In this document: positions 1-8,735 of the stretch, piece after piece
Position numbering within the stretch: the first letter of the stretch is position 1
Layout: the number at the start of each line of letters is the position of its first letter
Origin: JBLMYQ01 sp050260055
GTDB taxonomy: Bacteria; Bacillota; Clostridia; Acetivibrionales; UBA4821
DNA length: 64,000 nt
Direction: 5' to 3'
Assembly (NCBI GenBank): GCA_050260055.1
Contig: JBLNBO010000003.1
Location: forward strand, 185,961-249,960
The notes under the pieces: generated by a model
What the model was told of the DNA's origin: nothing
The model's database searches: none
Seen by the model: the letters and a program-made list of their open reading frames with translations, nothing else
Translations under genes and position numbers: made by a program

Positions 1-325
1 TCTCCCCGCTAAGTTTTTTTGCATAATCAACAATTTTATCAGAGGATTTCTCTATATAATTATTTTCGTCTTGAGTATCTTTTTCAGAAATATTTTTGTA
101 TATTTCACTTTCCTGGGTTACCAGCTTATCTACGAAGCGTACCAAGGGTTCAAAAAACTCTTTAGAATGCGTGGAATAAGAAACAAAGCGAAGGGGTTTT
201 CCTGTTGAATAAGTATTAATATTATTTGTATCAGGAATATTACCTGATTGTTGTTCTAAGGAAGCTTCCTTTGCCTTACCCATATCTATAGGAACGCTTA
301 TATTATTTTTTACGGGCGATATCAT
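1..325 (-). CDS. Hypothetical protein, 3' end beyond window
   Basis: An open frame enters from the left edge and starts at an ATG preceded by a strong GGGGAGGAGGG ribosome binding site. About 108 N-terminal residues are visible, beginning MISPVKNNISVPIDMGKAKE. They are hydrophilic, rich in Ser, Asn, Lys and Glu, and have no signal peptide or membrane segment. I do not recognise the family. The gene is incomplete because its C-terminus lies outside the window, so function cannot be judged. The strong ribosome binding site and uninterrupted frame make it a real gene. Confidence 0.7.
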   Translation of the reverse strand, partial: MISPVKNNISVPIDMGKAKEASLEQQSGNIPDTNNINTYSTGKPLRFVSYSTHSKEFFEPLVRFVDKLVTQESEIYKNISEKDTQDENNYIEKSSDKIVDYAKKLSGE

Positions 326-412
326 ATAAATCCCTCCTCCCCCAAATGTAAATATCTTCCTATATCAATTATCGGCAAATTTTTACAGTAGTTTATATGA
401 TATTCAAAATGT

Positions 413-610
413 TTATTTTCTTTTCATGTAAGAACTTATAATATCTATTATTTCACAATGCTTCTTTTTACAGCAGCATTCAGACCTAAACATTCTGTTT
501 ACGTAAAAGTCAAGGCAGCATTCTAGTTCAGAAAAAACTTTTGAGAGACACTTCTTTTCCTTTTCTATCTTTTTACAAAGCAGATTATAATTACTTAACA
601 TTTTATTCAT
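413..610 (-). CDS. Small cysteine-rich hypothetical protein
   Basis: A 65-residue protein. The start chosen is the second in-frame ATG because GGAG lies about 6 bases upstream of it; the ATG four codons earlier has no such site. It is basic, probably helical, and holds eight cysteines, with a cluster ECCCKKKHC near the C-terminus that could bind a metal. I do not recognise a family. It lies upstream of the partial gene at the left edge, on the same strand, so the two may be cotranscribed. Small size makes this a moderate call. Confidence 0.5.
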   Translation of the reverse strand: MNKMLSNYNLLCKKIEKEKKCLSKVFSELECCLDFYVNRMFRSECCCKKKHCEIIDIISSYMKRK

Positions 611-771
611 GTCAATCTCCAAAAAATATTTCTTTATGCATTATATTTTAATAATAAACCGTTTGTGTTGAAAAACAGATATAAATATTCCAAAACAATA
701 ACAAAAAAGAATATTTTGTCTTGCAATGTAAAAAATATGAATATCAAATATATAGAAGAGAGGTATAGATA

Positions 772-1449
772 GTGAGAAAAGCAAAGGCTTCAATTTTGAT
801 AACTATTGCATCTTTAATAATTGCTTGGGGCATATATGAATGTCCAACGCCGATAACGACTCTTTCATACTATGATTCAAGAGGCAGCGAAGTTATTAAC
901 ATACAGACAAGACTTAGAAACTGGGGATATTATAAAGGATATGTTGATGGCATATATGGGTATCAAACATATTCCGCGGTTAAATATTTTCAAGCAAATA
1001 ATGGACTCAGAATAGATGGAGTTGCAGGAGATGAAACGCTGAGTGCTCTTGGAATATACAGCAAAAGCGCATATTCTTCTGGAGTAAGCGGTAGTTATTC
1101 AAGCAATGCGAATCTTTTAGCTCATTTAGTACATGGAGAGGCAAGGGGAGAACCCTATTCCGGCAAAGTAGCCGTTGCTGCCGTAGTTCTAAATAGAATT
1201 GAAGACTCAAAATTTCCGAAAACAATTCCGGGAGTAGTATATCAACCGGGAGCTTTTACTGCTGTATCAGATGGACAGATTAATTTAGATCCAGACAGCA
1301 GTTCATATAATGCGGCGAGAGATGCTTTAAATGGCTGGGATCCAACCTCAGGGTGCATATATTATTTTAATCCGAATACAGCTACAAGCAGCTGGATATG
1401 GTCGAGGCCAATTGTAACAGTGATAGGAAAGCATTATTTTGCAAAATAA
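772..1449 (+). CDS. sleB: Spore cortex-lytic enzyme SleB-like cell wall hydrolase
   Basis: This 225-residue protein starts at a GTG behind AGAGAGG. Residues 5-22 are a hydrophobic export or anchor segment. Residues about 38-95 form a PG_binding_1 domain (IQTRLRNWGYYKGYVDGIYG), and about 112-225 form the SleB/CwlJ hydrolase_2 domain with HGEARGEPYSGKVAVAAVVL, in which Glu123 is the expected catalytic acid. Family members are lytic transglycosylases that degrade cortex peptidoglycan containing muramic-delta-lactam during spore germination. No ypeB lies next to it, although sleB and ypeB are neighbours in many bacilli. The domain call is secure; a vegetative wall hydrolase of the same fold is the alternative. 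Confidence 0.85.
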   Translation: MRKAKASILITIASLIIAWGIYECPTPITTLSYYDSRGSEVINIQTRLRNWGYYKGYVDGIYGYQTYSAVKYFQANNGLRIDGVAGDETLSALGIYSKSAYSSGVSGSYSSNANLLAHLVHGEARGEPYSGKVAVAAVVLNRIEDSKFPKTIPGVVYQPGAFTAVSDGQINLDPDSSSYNAARDALNGWDPTSGCIYYFNPNTATSSWIWSRPIVTVIGKHYFAK

Positions 1450-1673
1450 CGTGCTCCGCTTAACCTTTTCATAAAGAAGAAAAAAGAGCTTGCATAGAAA
1501 GTAAATATTTAGTATATACATTCATAAGAAAAGAGTATATAATTACTAATAGCTTTTTGTTTGAATATATTATTGGTCAGGGTCAGAGTTGACATAGACG
1601 GTTGTTTCATAATCATAACTGTTCTTGTTTTTACAGGGCAAAAAGGAATTTTAAATTGAGAGGGGATGTTAAA

Positions 1674-2369
1674 ATGAAGTTTTTACTTATTTTATTGTGG
1701 ATTTTTGTACCTTTGGCAGCAGCAGGCATAACTTTTGCAATTATTATTGGAAGGGCATACCTAAAGGCAAAAAGAAAGAACTTAAAATTAAGAGAAGAAA
1801 GCGAAATCCTGATTGCCAGGCTGCAGGAATATCAACAGGAAGCGAGGATTGATTTTCTTACGCAGATTCCAACAAGAAAAAGCATCATGGAATTTCTTGA
1901 AAGAGAATGGAATCGGCTCTTGGAAGACCAAAAGGCACCTAAAGAAGAGGTAGAAGCTCTGACCGTGATGATGCTGGATATAGACAATTTTAAACTCTAC
2001 AATGATGAATATGGGCACTTGCAAGGAGATGAATGCTTAAGGGCAGTATCACTTGCACTTTCCGAATCTTTAAGACCAACAGACAGTATCGGGATTGGGC
2101 GATTTGGCGGGGAAGAATTTATTGTTGCTATTGTTGGATTAACCGCAGAAAAGGCTGAAGAGGTTGCTGAGCGGCTCAGAATCAGAATAGCAAAAAAAGC
2201 CATTAAGCACAAGGACTCTAATGAAATTAGCTTTGTCACTGTAAGTATAGGCGTAGCTATTGGAATTCCGGGAATAGAATTCGCTTCTGTTGACGATATG
2301 ATTGATTCAGCGGATAAAGCTCTTTATAAAGCAAAAGACTATGGAAAAAACCAGGTAGAAATGTTTTAA
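1674..2369 (+). CDS. Membrane-anchored GGDEF diguanylate cyclase
   Basis: The start is the ATG behind GAGAGGGGATG; the longer open frame upstream lacks a ribosome binding site. The 231-residue product has one N-terminal transmembrane helix (about residues 3-25), a short coiled-coil linker and a GGDEF domain. The signature is GGEEF and the metal/substrate motif is LDIDNFKLYNDEYGH, so it should make c-di-GMP from two GTP. An RxxD (RPTD) precedes the signature by seven residues instead of the usual five because of an extra Gly-Ile, so the inhibitory I-site may be altered. There is no separate sensor domain. An HD-GYP protein and a PilZ protein elsewhere in the window complete a c-di-GMP circuit. 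Confidence 0.88.
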   Translation: MKFLLILLWIFVPLAAAGITFAIIIGRAYLKAKRKNLKLREESEILIARLQEYQQEARIDFLTQIPTRKSIMEFLEREWNRLLEDQKAPKEEVEALTVMMLDIDNFKLYNDEYGHLQGDECLRAVSLALSESLRPTDSIGIGRFGGEEFIVAIVGLTAEKAEEVAERLRIRIAKKAIKHKDSNEISFVTVSIGVAIGIPGIEFASVDDMIDSADKALYKAKDYGKNQVEMF

Positions 2370-2397
2370 GGCAGGTTATTACCTGCCTTTTCCTTTT
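2370..2397 (+). terminator. Rho-independent terminator of the GGDEF gene
   Basis: The stem GGCAGGT/ACCTGCC with a TATT loop is followed by TTTTCCTTTT, starting one base after the stop codon. The convergent pfp gene ends just downstream. Confidence 0.85.
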
Positions 2398-2409
2398 GCT
2401 TATAATATA

Positions 2410-3642
2410 TTATTTTACAGAAAGGTATTTAAATTTTGAAGTTTTCGGTGTTCCAAATTCATTTTCTTTAAATTCATTGTGACCTCTGGTTAGCGGAATA
2501 ATATAATCAAGGACATCCTGTTTTACTCCATGACCTTCTGCATTTATCCATTCTCTAGGGATTCTTTTTTCATGATTTGCAATATTTGATAAAGGTGCAA
2601 GACCATAGCTTGCAGTATATGGTTCTTGTTTTTCTCTTAAAATTGTAACCATATAGCCTGATTTTCCTTTCACAGCAGCCTGTATTGCTTTCACACCAAC
2701 CTGGTATGCTTCTTCAACGTCTGTTGCCGATGCAATGTGAGCAGCACATCTTTGCAAAAGGCTGAACTCAATTGTCCTAATTTTTTTGCCCATATTTGAA
2801 ACGATAGACTTAAGTGCTCCTGCAACGCCACCAAGCTGTGCATGACCGAAAGTATCATGGCATTGTAAAGAATCATTTTGTGCAACATAAATACCGTTTG
2901 TATCTCTTATCCCCTCAGAGGCACATATTACTACGTCTCCTTTTTTACTTTGGATTCGGGCAACTTCTTCCTTGAAATGGTCATAATGGAATGGAACCTC
3001 AGGAACATAAACAAGGTCAGGACCTTCACCGGTAAGGGTTGGTATAGCACTTGCTGCAGTTAGCCATCCAGCATTTCTTCCCATTATCTCAATAATTGTA
3101 ATTTGATCGGAAGGGTAAACGGTTGCATCTTTATAGATTTCGGACAAGCTTGTAGAGATATACTTTGCTGCGCTTCCGAAGCCAGGGCAATGGTCGGTTT
3201 CAACCAGATCGTTGTCAATTGTTTTAGGAATACCAATAATATTAATTTCATGGCCGGAATCATTAATAAACTTATTAAGCTTATCAGCTGTGTCCATGGA
3301 ATCATTACCGCCGATATAAAAGAAAAATCTTATATTATACTTCTTAAAGGTGGACAGTATTTTATCATAATCTTCGCCTTCTCCAGGTGCTTTTAGCTTA
3401 TATCTGCAAGAACCAAGAATTGATGAAGGGGTATTTTTTAAAAACTCAACCTCAGTAGAGTCTTCTTTTCCAAGATCAACAAGGTTATCGTTGATTATAC
3501 CGAGAATGCCATTTTTTGCACCATATATACCGGTTATTTCCTTATGTTTAAGTGCTTCCTGAATTACTCCGCACAGGCTTGAGTTTATTACTGAAGTAGG
3601 ACCGCCTGACTGTGCAACTACACAATTTCCAACAAGATTCAT
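2410..3642 (-). CDS. pfp: Pyrophosphate-dependent 6-phosphofructokinase
   Basis: A 410-residue PfkA-fold enzyme behind AGGAGTG. The N-terminal VAQSGGPTSVIN motif, GGNDSMDTADK and PKTIDNDL are visible. Asp after the GGN (where ATP enzymes have Gly) and Lys before TIDND are the two residues that mark pyrophosphate rather than ATP use. The reaction is reversible phosphorylation of fructose 6-phosphate, and homologues also phosphorylate sedoheptulose 7-phosphate. It lies 58 bp downstream of the two transketolase genes on the same strand, which suggests a shared transcript and a role linking pentose phosphates to glycolysis. Confidence 0.92.
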   Translation of the reverse strand: MNLVGNCVVAQSGGPTSVINSSLCGVIQEALKHKEITGIYGAKNGILGIINDNLVDLGKEDSTEVEFLKNTPSSILGSCRYKLKAPGEGEDYDKILSTFKKYNIRFFFYIGGNDSMDTADKLNKFINDSGHEINIIGIPKTIDNDLVETDHCPGFGSAAKYISTSLSEIYKDATVYPSDQITIIEIMGRNAGWLTAASAIPTLTGEGPDLVYVPEVPFHYDHFKEEVARIQSKKGDVVICASEGIRDTNGIYVAQNDSLQCHDTFGHAQLGGVAGALKSIVSNMGKKIRTIEFSLLQRCAAHIASATDVEEAYQVGVKAIQAAVKGKSGYMVTILREKQEPYTASYGLAPLSNIANHEKRIPREWINAEGHGVKQDVLDYIIPLTRGHNEFKENEFGTPKTSKFKYLSVK

Positions 3643-3700
3643 ATTATCACTCCTATCTTTTATAGTTTTTTTAATTATGGATTAAGATTGAGAAAAAATA

Positions 3701-4636
3701 TTACATTAATGATTTTACAGCAGCAACTATATCTTCGGCAGTTAAACCATAATGTTTCAGCAACTCTGCGGGTTTTCCTGAGCGGCCGAACATATCTTTA
3801 ACACCTACCATCGCTATTGGGACAGGACAGCTTCTTGCTGTTACTCCAGCAACTGCTTCGCCAAGACCGCCAATAATTGAATGTTCTTCTGCTGTGACAA
3901 TTCTTCCTGTCTGATATGCCGCATTTATTATTGCATCTTCATCTATAGGTTTTATTGTATGCATATTAATTATTCTCACATTTATTCCTTCTTCTTGAAG
4001 AATTTTATGTGCTTTTAAAGCTTCCTGAACCATTAAACCTGTTGCAATTATAGAGGCATCGGTTCCTTCTTGCAAGATGTTTGCTTTTCCTATTTCAAAA
4101 CGGCAATCTTCTGGTTTTTCATATATAGGAGAAACTGCAAGCCTGCCAAGGCGTAAGTATACAGGGCCTTTGTAGTTTGTAATTGCTTTAACTGCGGCAG
4201 TTGTTTCGATTCCATCTGCCGGAGAAATTATTGTCATTCCTGGAACAGCACGCATTAATGCAATATCCTCAACTGATTGATGGGATCCTCCATCTTCACC
4301 AACAGAGATACCCGCATGTGTGGCCGCAATTTTCACGTTTAGATTTGGATATGCTATTGAGTTTCTTATTTGGTCAAAAGCTCTTCCGGTTGCGAATATT
4401 GCAAAGGTGCTAAAAAATGGAATTTTGCCGCAAGAGGCAAGACCTGCAGAAACTGCAGCAAGATTAGCTTCTGCTATTCCCATATTGAAAAACCTGTCAG
4501 GATATTTTTCTGCAAATTTACAAGTAAAAGTGCTTTTACTCAAATCTGCGTCAAGGACAACAATATCGGGGTATTGGTCTCCAATTTCCGCAAGGGTATT
4601 GCCATAAGCTTCCCTGGTTGCTATTTTATCTGCCAT
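3701..4636 (-). CDS. tktB: Transketolase, C-terminal subunit
   Basis: A 311-residue protein covering the pyrimidine-binding and C-terminal domains of transketolase. It contains MGIAEANLAAVSAGLASCG (the conserved glutamate that activates thiamine diphosphate) and THAGISVGEDGGSHQS. Its ATG overlaps the stop codon of the upstream N-terminal subunit by one base (TAATG), so the two are translationally coupled. It forms a split transketolase with the next gene, as is common in Clostridia and archaea. A split DXP synthase-like enzyme is a less likely alternative. Confidence 0.9.
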   Translation of the reverse strand: MADKIATREAYGNTLAEIGDQYPDIVVLDADLSKSTFTCKFAEKYPDRFFNMGIAEANLAAVSAGLASCGKIPFFSTFAIFATGRAFDQIRNSIAYPNLNVKIAATHAGISVGEDGGSHQSVEDIALMRAVPGMTIISPADGIETTAAVKAITNYKGPVYLRLGRLAVSPIYEKPEDCRFEIGKANILQEGTDASIIATGLMVQEALKAHKILQEEGINVRIINMHTIKPIDEDAIINAAYQTGRIVTAEEHSIIGGLGEAVAGVTARSCPVPIAMVGVKDMFGRSGKPAELLKHYGLTAEDIVAAVKSLM

Positions 4637-5484
4637 TATATTGCACCTCCTAGCTCTTTAAGGCGTGATTCCAACTCGGCAATTGCCTGTTTGTATTGTT
4701 CTTCATTCGGAGCTTTTCCATGCCAGCCGGCAACGCATTCCATAAAGGAAATACATTTTCCTTTTATTGTTTTACAGATAATAATTGTTGGTTTTCCTTT
4801 GATATTTTTAGCTTCATTAATCGCAGGAATTATTTGTTCGAAATTATGACCATCAACCTTTATTACATTCCAACCAAATGAGTGGAATTTCTCATCTACA
4901 GGATCAGGGGACATTACTTTTGTAATTGGACCATCAATTTGCAGACCGTTATAGTCAAGAAAAGCTGTAATGTTATCCAGCTTATAATGGGATGCAGACA
5001 TTGCAGCCTCCCAGACCTGGCCTTCTTCTATTTCTCCGTCGCCAAGCAAAGTATATACTCTATAATCTTTTTTATCTAATTTCCCGGCAAGAGCCATGCC
5101 GACAGAGGCAGACAATCCTTGTCCAAGCGAGCCGGTTGACATATCTACCCCGGGAACTTTTTTCATATCAGGATGTCCTTGAAGAAAGCTATCAATATGT
5201 CTAAAGTTTTTAAGTTCTTCTTTTGGGAAAAAGCCTCTTTCTGCAAGAGTTGAATAAAGGGCTGGAGAGCAATGCCCTTTTGAAAGGACAAATCTGTCCC
5301 TATCTGCCCAAGAAGGGTTAGCTGGTTCAACCTTCATAGCATGAAAGTATAAAGCTGTAAGAATATCCGCGCATGAGAGAGAACCCCCTGGATGGCCTGA
5401 TTGAGCAAAAAAGACTGCATCTAAAATCCCAATACGAATTTTTGTTGAGAGCATTTCTAACTTTTTTACATCGATTTGGTTCAT
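4636..5484 (-). CDS. tktA: Transketolase, N-terminal subunit
   Basis: A 282-residue thiamine-diphosphate-binding half of transketolase, first gene of the group. Visible motifs are SGHPGGSLSCADIL, the substrate-contact stretch RDRFVLSKGHCSPALYS, and GDGEIEEGQVWEA, the GDG...N diphosphate/Mg site that runs on to DYNGLQIDGP. It transfers two-carbon ketol units between pentose, hexose, heptose and triose phosphates in complex with the downstream subunit. The ATG at the upstream end follows AAAGGAAAG. The following phosphofructokinase gene is probably in the same operon. Confidence 0.92.
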   Translation of the reverse strand: MNQIDVKKLEMLSTKIRIGILDAVFFAQSGHPGGSLSCADILTALYFHAMKVEPANPSWADRDRFVLSKGHCSPALYSTLAERGFFPKEELKNFRHIDSFLQGHPDMKKVPGVDMSTGSLGQGLSASVGMALAGKLDKKDYRVYTLLGDGEIEEGQVWEAAMSASHYKLDNITAFLDYNGLQIDGPITKVMSPDPVDEKFHSFGWNVIKVDGHNFEQIIPAINEAKNIKGKPTIIICKTIKGKCISFMECVAGWHGKAPNEEQYKQAIAELESRLKELGGAI

Positions 5485-5712
5485 TTTGCTTTCCTTTCTC
5501 TAGATATATTAATTATTTGTGCTATGCGCTGGGGTAAAATACTAAGACTTATTTTCTGCTCCATTCAAAGGGTAATTTGCAATTCTCTAGGGGAAGTTTA
5601 TATGAGACAAGTACATTTTTATCCCTCTTTAGGATATATATGAACGGCATGCATAACACAAATACCAAAGCCAATTAATAGTATATACTTTTTTTATTAA
5701 TCCAACAAATTA

Positions 5713-7272
5713 TTATTTTAGTCTAATCCCCCAAATCTTTTGACCGCGGGTTCCAACAACAGCAATATTTTCATAGACAGCAGGGGAACCCTCAATATTT
5801 GCGCCAAGAGAAATTCTATTAAGTATTTTACCCTTATTAGGATCTATTAAATACATCATTCCGGCTGAATCGCAATATAGCAGGTATGCTTTCCCTCCTG
5901 GAGTGTAAACATCTACAGGTGAACTCCAGGAATAATTTTTAAAGTTTAATTCCCAAATCTTTTTGCCGTTAATTTTATTGAAAGCAGTTAGTTTCCCTCC
6001 TGATGGGCCATTGCATCTAGCTATACTGAATATTATCATTCCATCAATAGTACTTTTACCTAGCACAGGCGTTCCAAAAACGCCGCCATTCACGCTGGAA
6101 TTATAAACACAATTAAAAGATTCCTGCCAAACCAATTTACCTGTTAAAGCATTTATCTTTCTTATATAAGCCTTACCGTTTTTGCCTTGATGGTCTACTT
6201 CACAGCCGGTATATAAAAAGACATTATCTCCTTCTTCATCTAAAACGGTTGTCGAATCAGTATCATCAGTTACATTCCTTGCCCATACAGGCTTTAAAGT
6301 ATTCAAATCAAGGCACTGAAAAATTCCATCATTATCCGCAAAAAAAGCAAGATTTTTATAAATTGCAGCTGAGTTCTCAATTCCCCTTTTTGAAGACTTT
6401 TGACCCGAGTAACGATACTTATTGAAAGAAGGCTTAACTGAAATAAGTTTTTTTTCAGGAAGGAATTTTGTGTTCAGCTTAGCAACATAAACAACCCCAT
6501 TTTCGCCAGGTTCAACTAGTGTATCGGTTTTTGCATCAAGAAGGCTGGTTGAGTCAAAAGCATACCATTTTCTAAGAGAAAAGCTGTCTTTGCCATTAAT
6601 AAAACAGAGAAGTTTCTGATCAATAAGGTTAAATATTCTATATCCAATAGGAACGGGCTTGTTATGAACAGTTGGAATTCCTTGACCTACATAAAGGAGG
6701 GGATAGCCTCTTGGATCAACCGAAACGCTGCCTTTTATGGGACCAGGAGTTTGTATAGCTGGCCTTGTCTGGTCTCCTTTTTCAAGGTCTAGAAAATGGA
6801 TTTTTCCATCTAGTGCGCCATATAGTACTTCTTTAAGCTCTGATTTCTTTTTCTTTGCAGGGTAAATATTCATAATATTTTTTACTGAATCATCCCATTT
6901 TACGATTGCAGGTTGTCCATTCCATCCAACACCTGTCCAACCATCAAGGCTTCCAATCTTATAACTCCAAATAGCTTCCAGTTTTTCTTGCTTTATTTCA
7001 GCGCTCCCATACGATGCTGAATTCCTAAAATTATTTCCTCTAAAGCATACAATACCTGGAACAGAAGAGTACTCTGACGGAGAGCCAAAAGATATTCTGT
7101 TGTATACCGAGTTTGCAACACTATGAGGTTGAGTACTATAGTTTAAAGGTATTATTCCTGAAGGAAGGGTTAAAAGACTTTTTGAATAACTTGTAATATG
7201 TATTGAAAAAGATAATGCCAACAATAATGTAAATATAATTAATAAGAAGGATAAAAGTTTAATATTTTTCAT
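5713..7272 (-). CDS. Secreted or lipid-side PQQ-like beta-propeller protein
   Basis: A 519-residue protein starting at an ATG behind AAAGAGGAG. Residues 5-25 are strongly hydrophobic and look like an uncleaved signal anchor or signal peptide. The rest is built of repeating strands of the PQQ_2 type, for example LEAIWSYKIGSLDGW, INALTGKLVWQESF, FNKINGKKIWELNF and IDPNKGKILNRISL, so an extracytoplasmic beta-propeller of about seven or eight blades is expected. It has CFRGNNFRNSASYG near residue 80, typical of this clostridial group. The catalytic residues of PQQ dehydrogenases are not evident, so a scaffolding or binding role is as likely as an enzymatic one. Confidence 0.75.
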   Translation of the reverse strand: MKNIKLLSFLLIIFTLLLALSFSIHITSYSKSLLTLPSGIIPLNYSTQPHSVANSVYNRISFGSPSEYSSVPGIVCFRGNNFRNSASYGSAEIKQEKLEAIWSYKIGSLDGWTGVGWNGQPAIVKWDDSVKNIMNIYPAKKKKSELKEVLYGALDGKIHFLDLEKGDQTRPAIQTPGPIKGSVSVDPRGYPLLYVGQGIPTVHNKPVPIGYRIFNLIDQKLLCFINGKDSFSLRKWYAFDSTSLLDAKTDTLVEPGENGVVYVAKLNTKFLPEKKLISVKPSFNKYRYSGQKSSKRGIENSAAIYKNLAFFADNDGIFQCLDLNTLKPVWARNVTDDTDSTTVLDEEGDNVFLYTGCEVDHQGKNGKAYIRKINALTGKLVWQESFNCVYNSSVNGGVFGTPVLGKSTIDGMIIFSIARCNGPSGGKLTAFNKINGKKIWELNFKNYSWSSPVDVYTPGGKAYLLYCDSAGMMYLIDPNKGKILNRISLGANIEGSPAVYENIAVVGTRGQKIWGIRLK

Positions 7273-7433
7273 AGATTACTCCTCTTTAGTATAAAGATAA
7301 TACTTCGGCTTCAATGATACCATAAAAAGGAGAATTGCGAAACATCGATTGTTAATATATGTAAAATTCGTTTGAAGTAATTTGTTAGAAATTTATTAAA
7401 TTTATATAAAATTCTGGTTTTTGTCGAAAAATA

Positions 7434-7443
7434 TTGATATAAT
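7434..7443 (+). promoter_or_regulatory. Extended -10 promoter candidate for the HD hydrolase
   Basis: TTGATATAAT is an extended -10 (TG-n-TATAAT). No good -35 lies at 17 bases, which is common when the extended element is present. It is about 160 bases ahead of the start codon, so a long leader containing the inverted repeat at 7494-7541 would be transcribed. Otherwise I see nothing in 7273-7603. Confidence 0.45.
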
Positions 7444-7493
7444 ACTTTCATGAATGTAAAAATCTAAAAAACGTACAACTGGAACAATTTTCT

Positions 7494-7541
7494 AGGCGGG
7501 ACGATGAGTTCAAAATGACCTTGTGAACTTATGTCCTGCCT
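7494..7541 (+). repeat. Long imperfect inverted repeat in the HD hydrolase leader
   Basis: AGGCGGGACGATGAGTTC pairs with GAACTTATGTCCTGCCT across a 13-base loop, giving about 15 of 17 paired positions. No T-run follows, so it is not an ordinary terminator. It lies within the likely transcript about 60 bases ahead of the ribosome binding site and could be an operator or a leader RNA hairpin. Confidence 0.5.
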
Positions 7542-7603
7542 ATATTTATGCAGTTGGCAATTTGGATGGATGTTTTAAAAGACGTTATAAAGGAGAGATG
7601 TTT

Positions 7604-8650
7604 TTGAAGAAGGACAGTATTGTACAGGACGTGACAAACGTCAAAAGTACGGACAGGCTGAAGCAGGAGATATGGTCAAACTTTTTGACCATAAACCACT
7701 CGTTCCTAGTAGAAAGAGAAGGAAAAGTGACCCAAATGATAACCTTTCCGACCCACCAATTGACGAGAACCAGATTTAGTCATACCGGTGATTTACTATG
7801 GCTTGTGGAAACAGTATCTCATGCGTTAAATATGTTCACAAGACTGTGTATGGCAATCGCCTTAGGGCATGATATCGGTCATGTGCCCTTCGGACATGAT
7901 GGAGAACGAACAGTAAAAAAATATCTGAGAGAAGACTTTACCCATGGTTGGATGGGAGTTAGGCTTCTAAAGATATACGGGTTCTCTATCAATTACTGGG
8001 TAGCCTATGGAATCGAGAACCACTCTGACGGGGACTTAAAGCTTAACAAGGTTATTAAGTACCCAAGAGGAAGGGCGCGGGAGAGATTCTGTGACCTGGT
8101 GGCTATTCTTGATGACGTGGCCTGCGCGTGCAGTGACCCGTTTGATATTATCAGAGAATACTCAAAATCTGATAATGCCCAAATGCGGAGAATTGCAAAG
8201 AAGGCAAGATACCTTGTAAAGAAAGTCATGAAGAAGATGGGAATCGAAGCTGAAACTATGGAAGAAGCCCATCAAAAGATTCTGGCGGCTTTTGCACAAA
8301 ACATCATAGAGAATACCCGCGGCCAGCAGGGAATCTTTATGAGCAAAAAGTACTTCAAGCTGTTCAAGCTCATGAAAAGATTTGTTTATCAGGTTTTTCA
8401 TAGTTCCCCGTACATCATTGAGCTAAGGGCTGAATGTACTGCAAAGCTTGAAGTCGTAATGGAAGAAGTCGAAAGAATTATGGCCGATAACGAGTATCAA
8501 AGCGTGATCAAAGGACAAGTTGATACTTTCTTAGGCCAAGTACATCATGAAGAGGAGGACTCTCTTAAGCAAAAGGTGGTTGACTTTATCTGTACAAGAA
8601 CGGATAAAGAAATCTGTAATTATCACAAGCAGCTTAAGAAAGCCAGCTAA
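7604..8650 (+). CDS. dgt: dGTPase-like HD-domain phosphohydrolase
   Basis: I place the start at a TTG eight bases after AAAGGAG; an ATG two codons earlier sits too close to that site. The roughly 348-residue product has the dNTP triphosphohydrolase layout: an HQLTRTRFSHTGDLLWL segment carrying the first metal histidine, then IALGHDIGHVPFGHDGERT with the paired HD and a second HD, then a long helical C-terminal half. Family members cleave dNTPs to deoxynucleoside and triphosphate. The first part of the family motif is HTRLTHS-like but here reads TRTRFSHT. It stands alone between an extended -10 promoter and a strong terminator. Confidence 0.8.
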   Translation: MKKDSIVQDVTNVKSTDRLKQEIWSNFLTINHSFLVEREGKVTQMITFPTHQLTRTRFSHTGDLLWLVETVSHALNMFTRLCMAIALGHDIGHVPFGHDGERTVKKYLREDFTHGWMGVRLLKIYGFSINYWVAYGIENHSDGDLKLNKVIKYPRGRARERFCDLVAILDDVACACSDPFDIIREYSKSDNAQMRRIAKKARYLVKKVMKKMGIEAETMEEAHQKILAAFAQNIIENTRGQQGIFMSKKYFKLFKLMKRFVYQVFHSSPYIIELRAECTAKLEVVMEEVERIMADNEYQSVIKGQVDTFLGQVHHEEEDSLKQKVVDFICTRTDKEICNYHKQLKKAS

Positions 8651-8683
8651 AAAGAAAGCGGGATTTTCCCGCTTTCTTTTTTT
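8651..8683 (+). terminator. Terminator of the HD hydrolase gene
   Basis: AAGAAAGCGGGA and TCCCGCTTTCTT form a 12-base-pair stem with a two- or three-base loop, continuing into TTTTT. It begins directly after the stop codon. Confidence 0.92.
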
Positions 8684-8735
8684 GCAAAAAATTCTATGCT
8701 ATAATTAATTAATCTTATGATAACTGGAGCTTGTA

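Noticed and set aside
1580..1620. TTGACA near 1580 as promoter of the GGDEF gene
   Set aside because: The -35 is perfect but no -10 close to TATAAT stands at 16-18 bases, so I do not list it.
4370..4849. 159-codon frame opposite the transketolase genes
   Set aside because: It is antisense to two clear enzyme genes and shows no protein family features.
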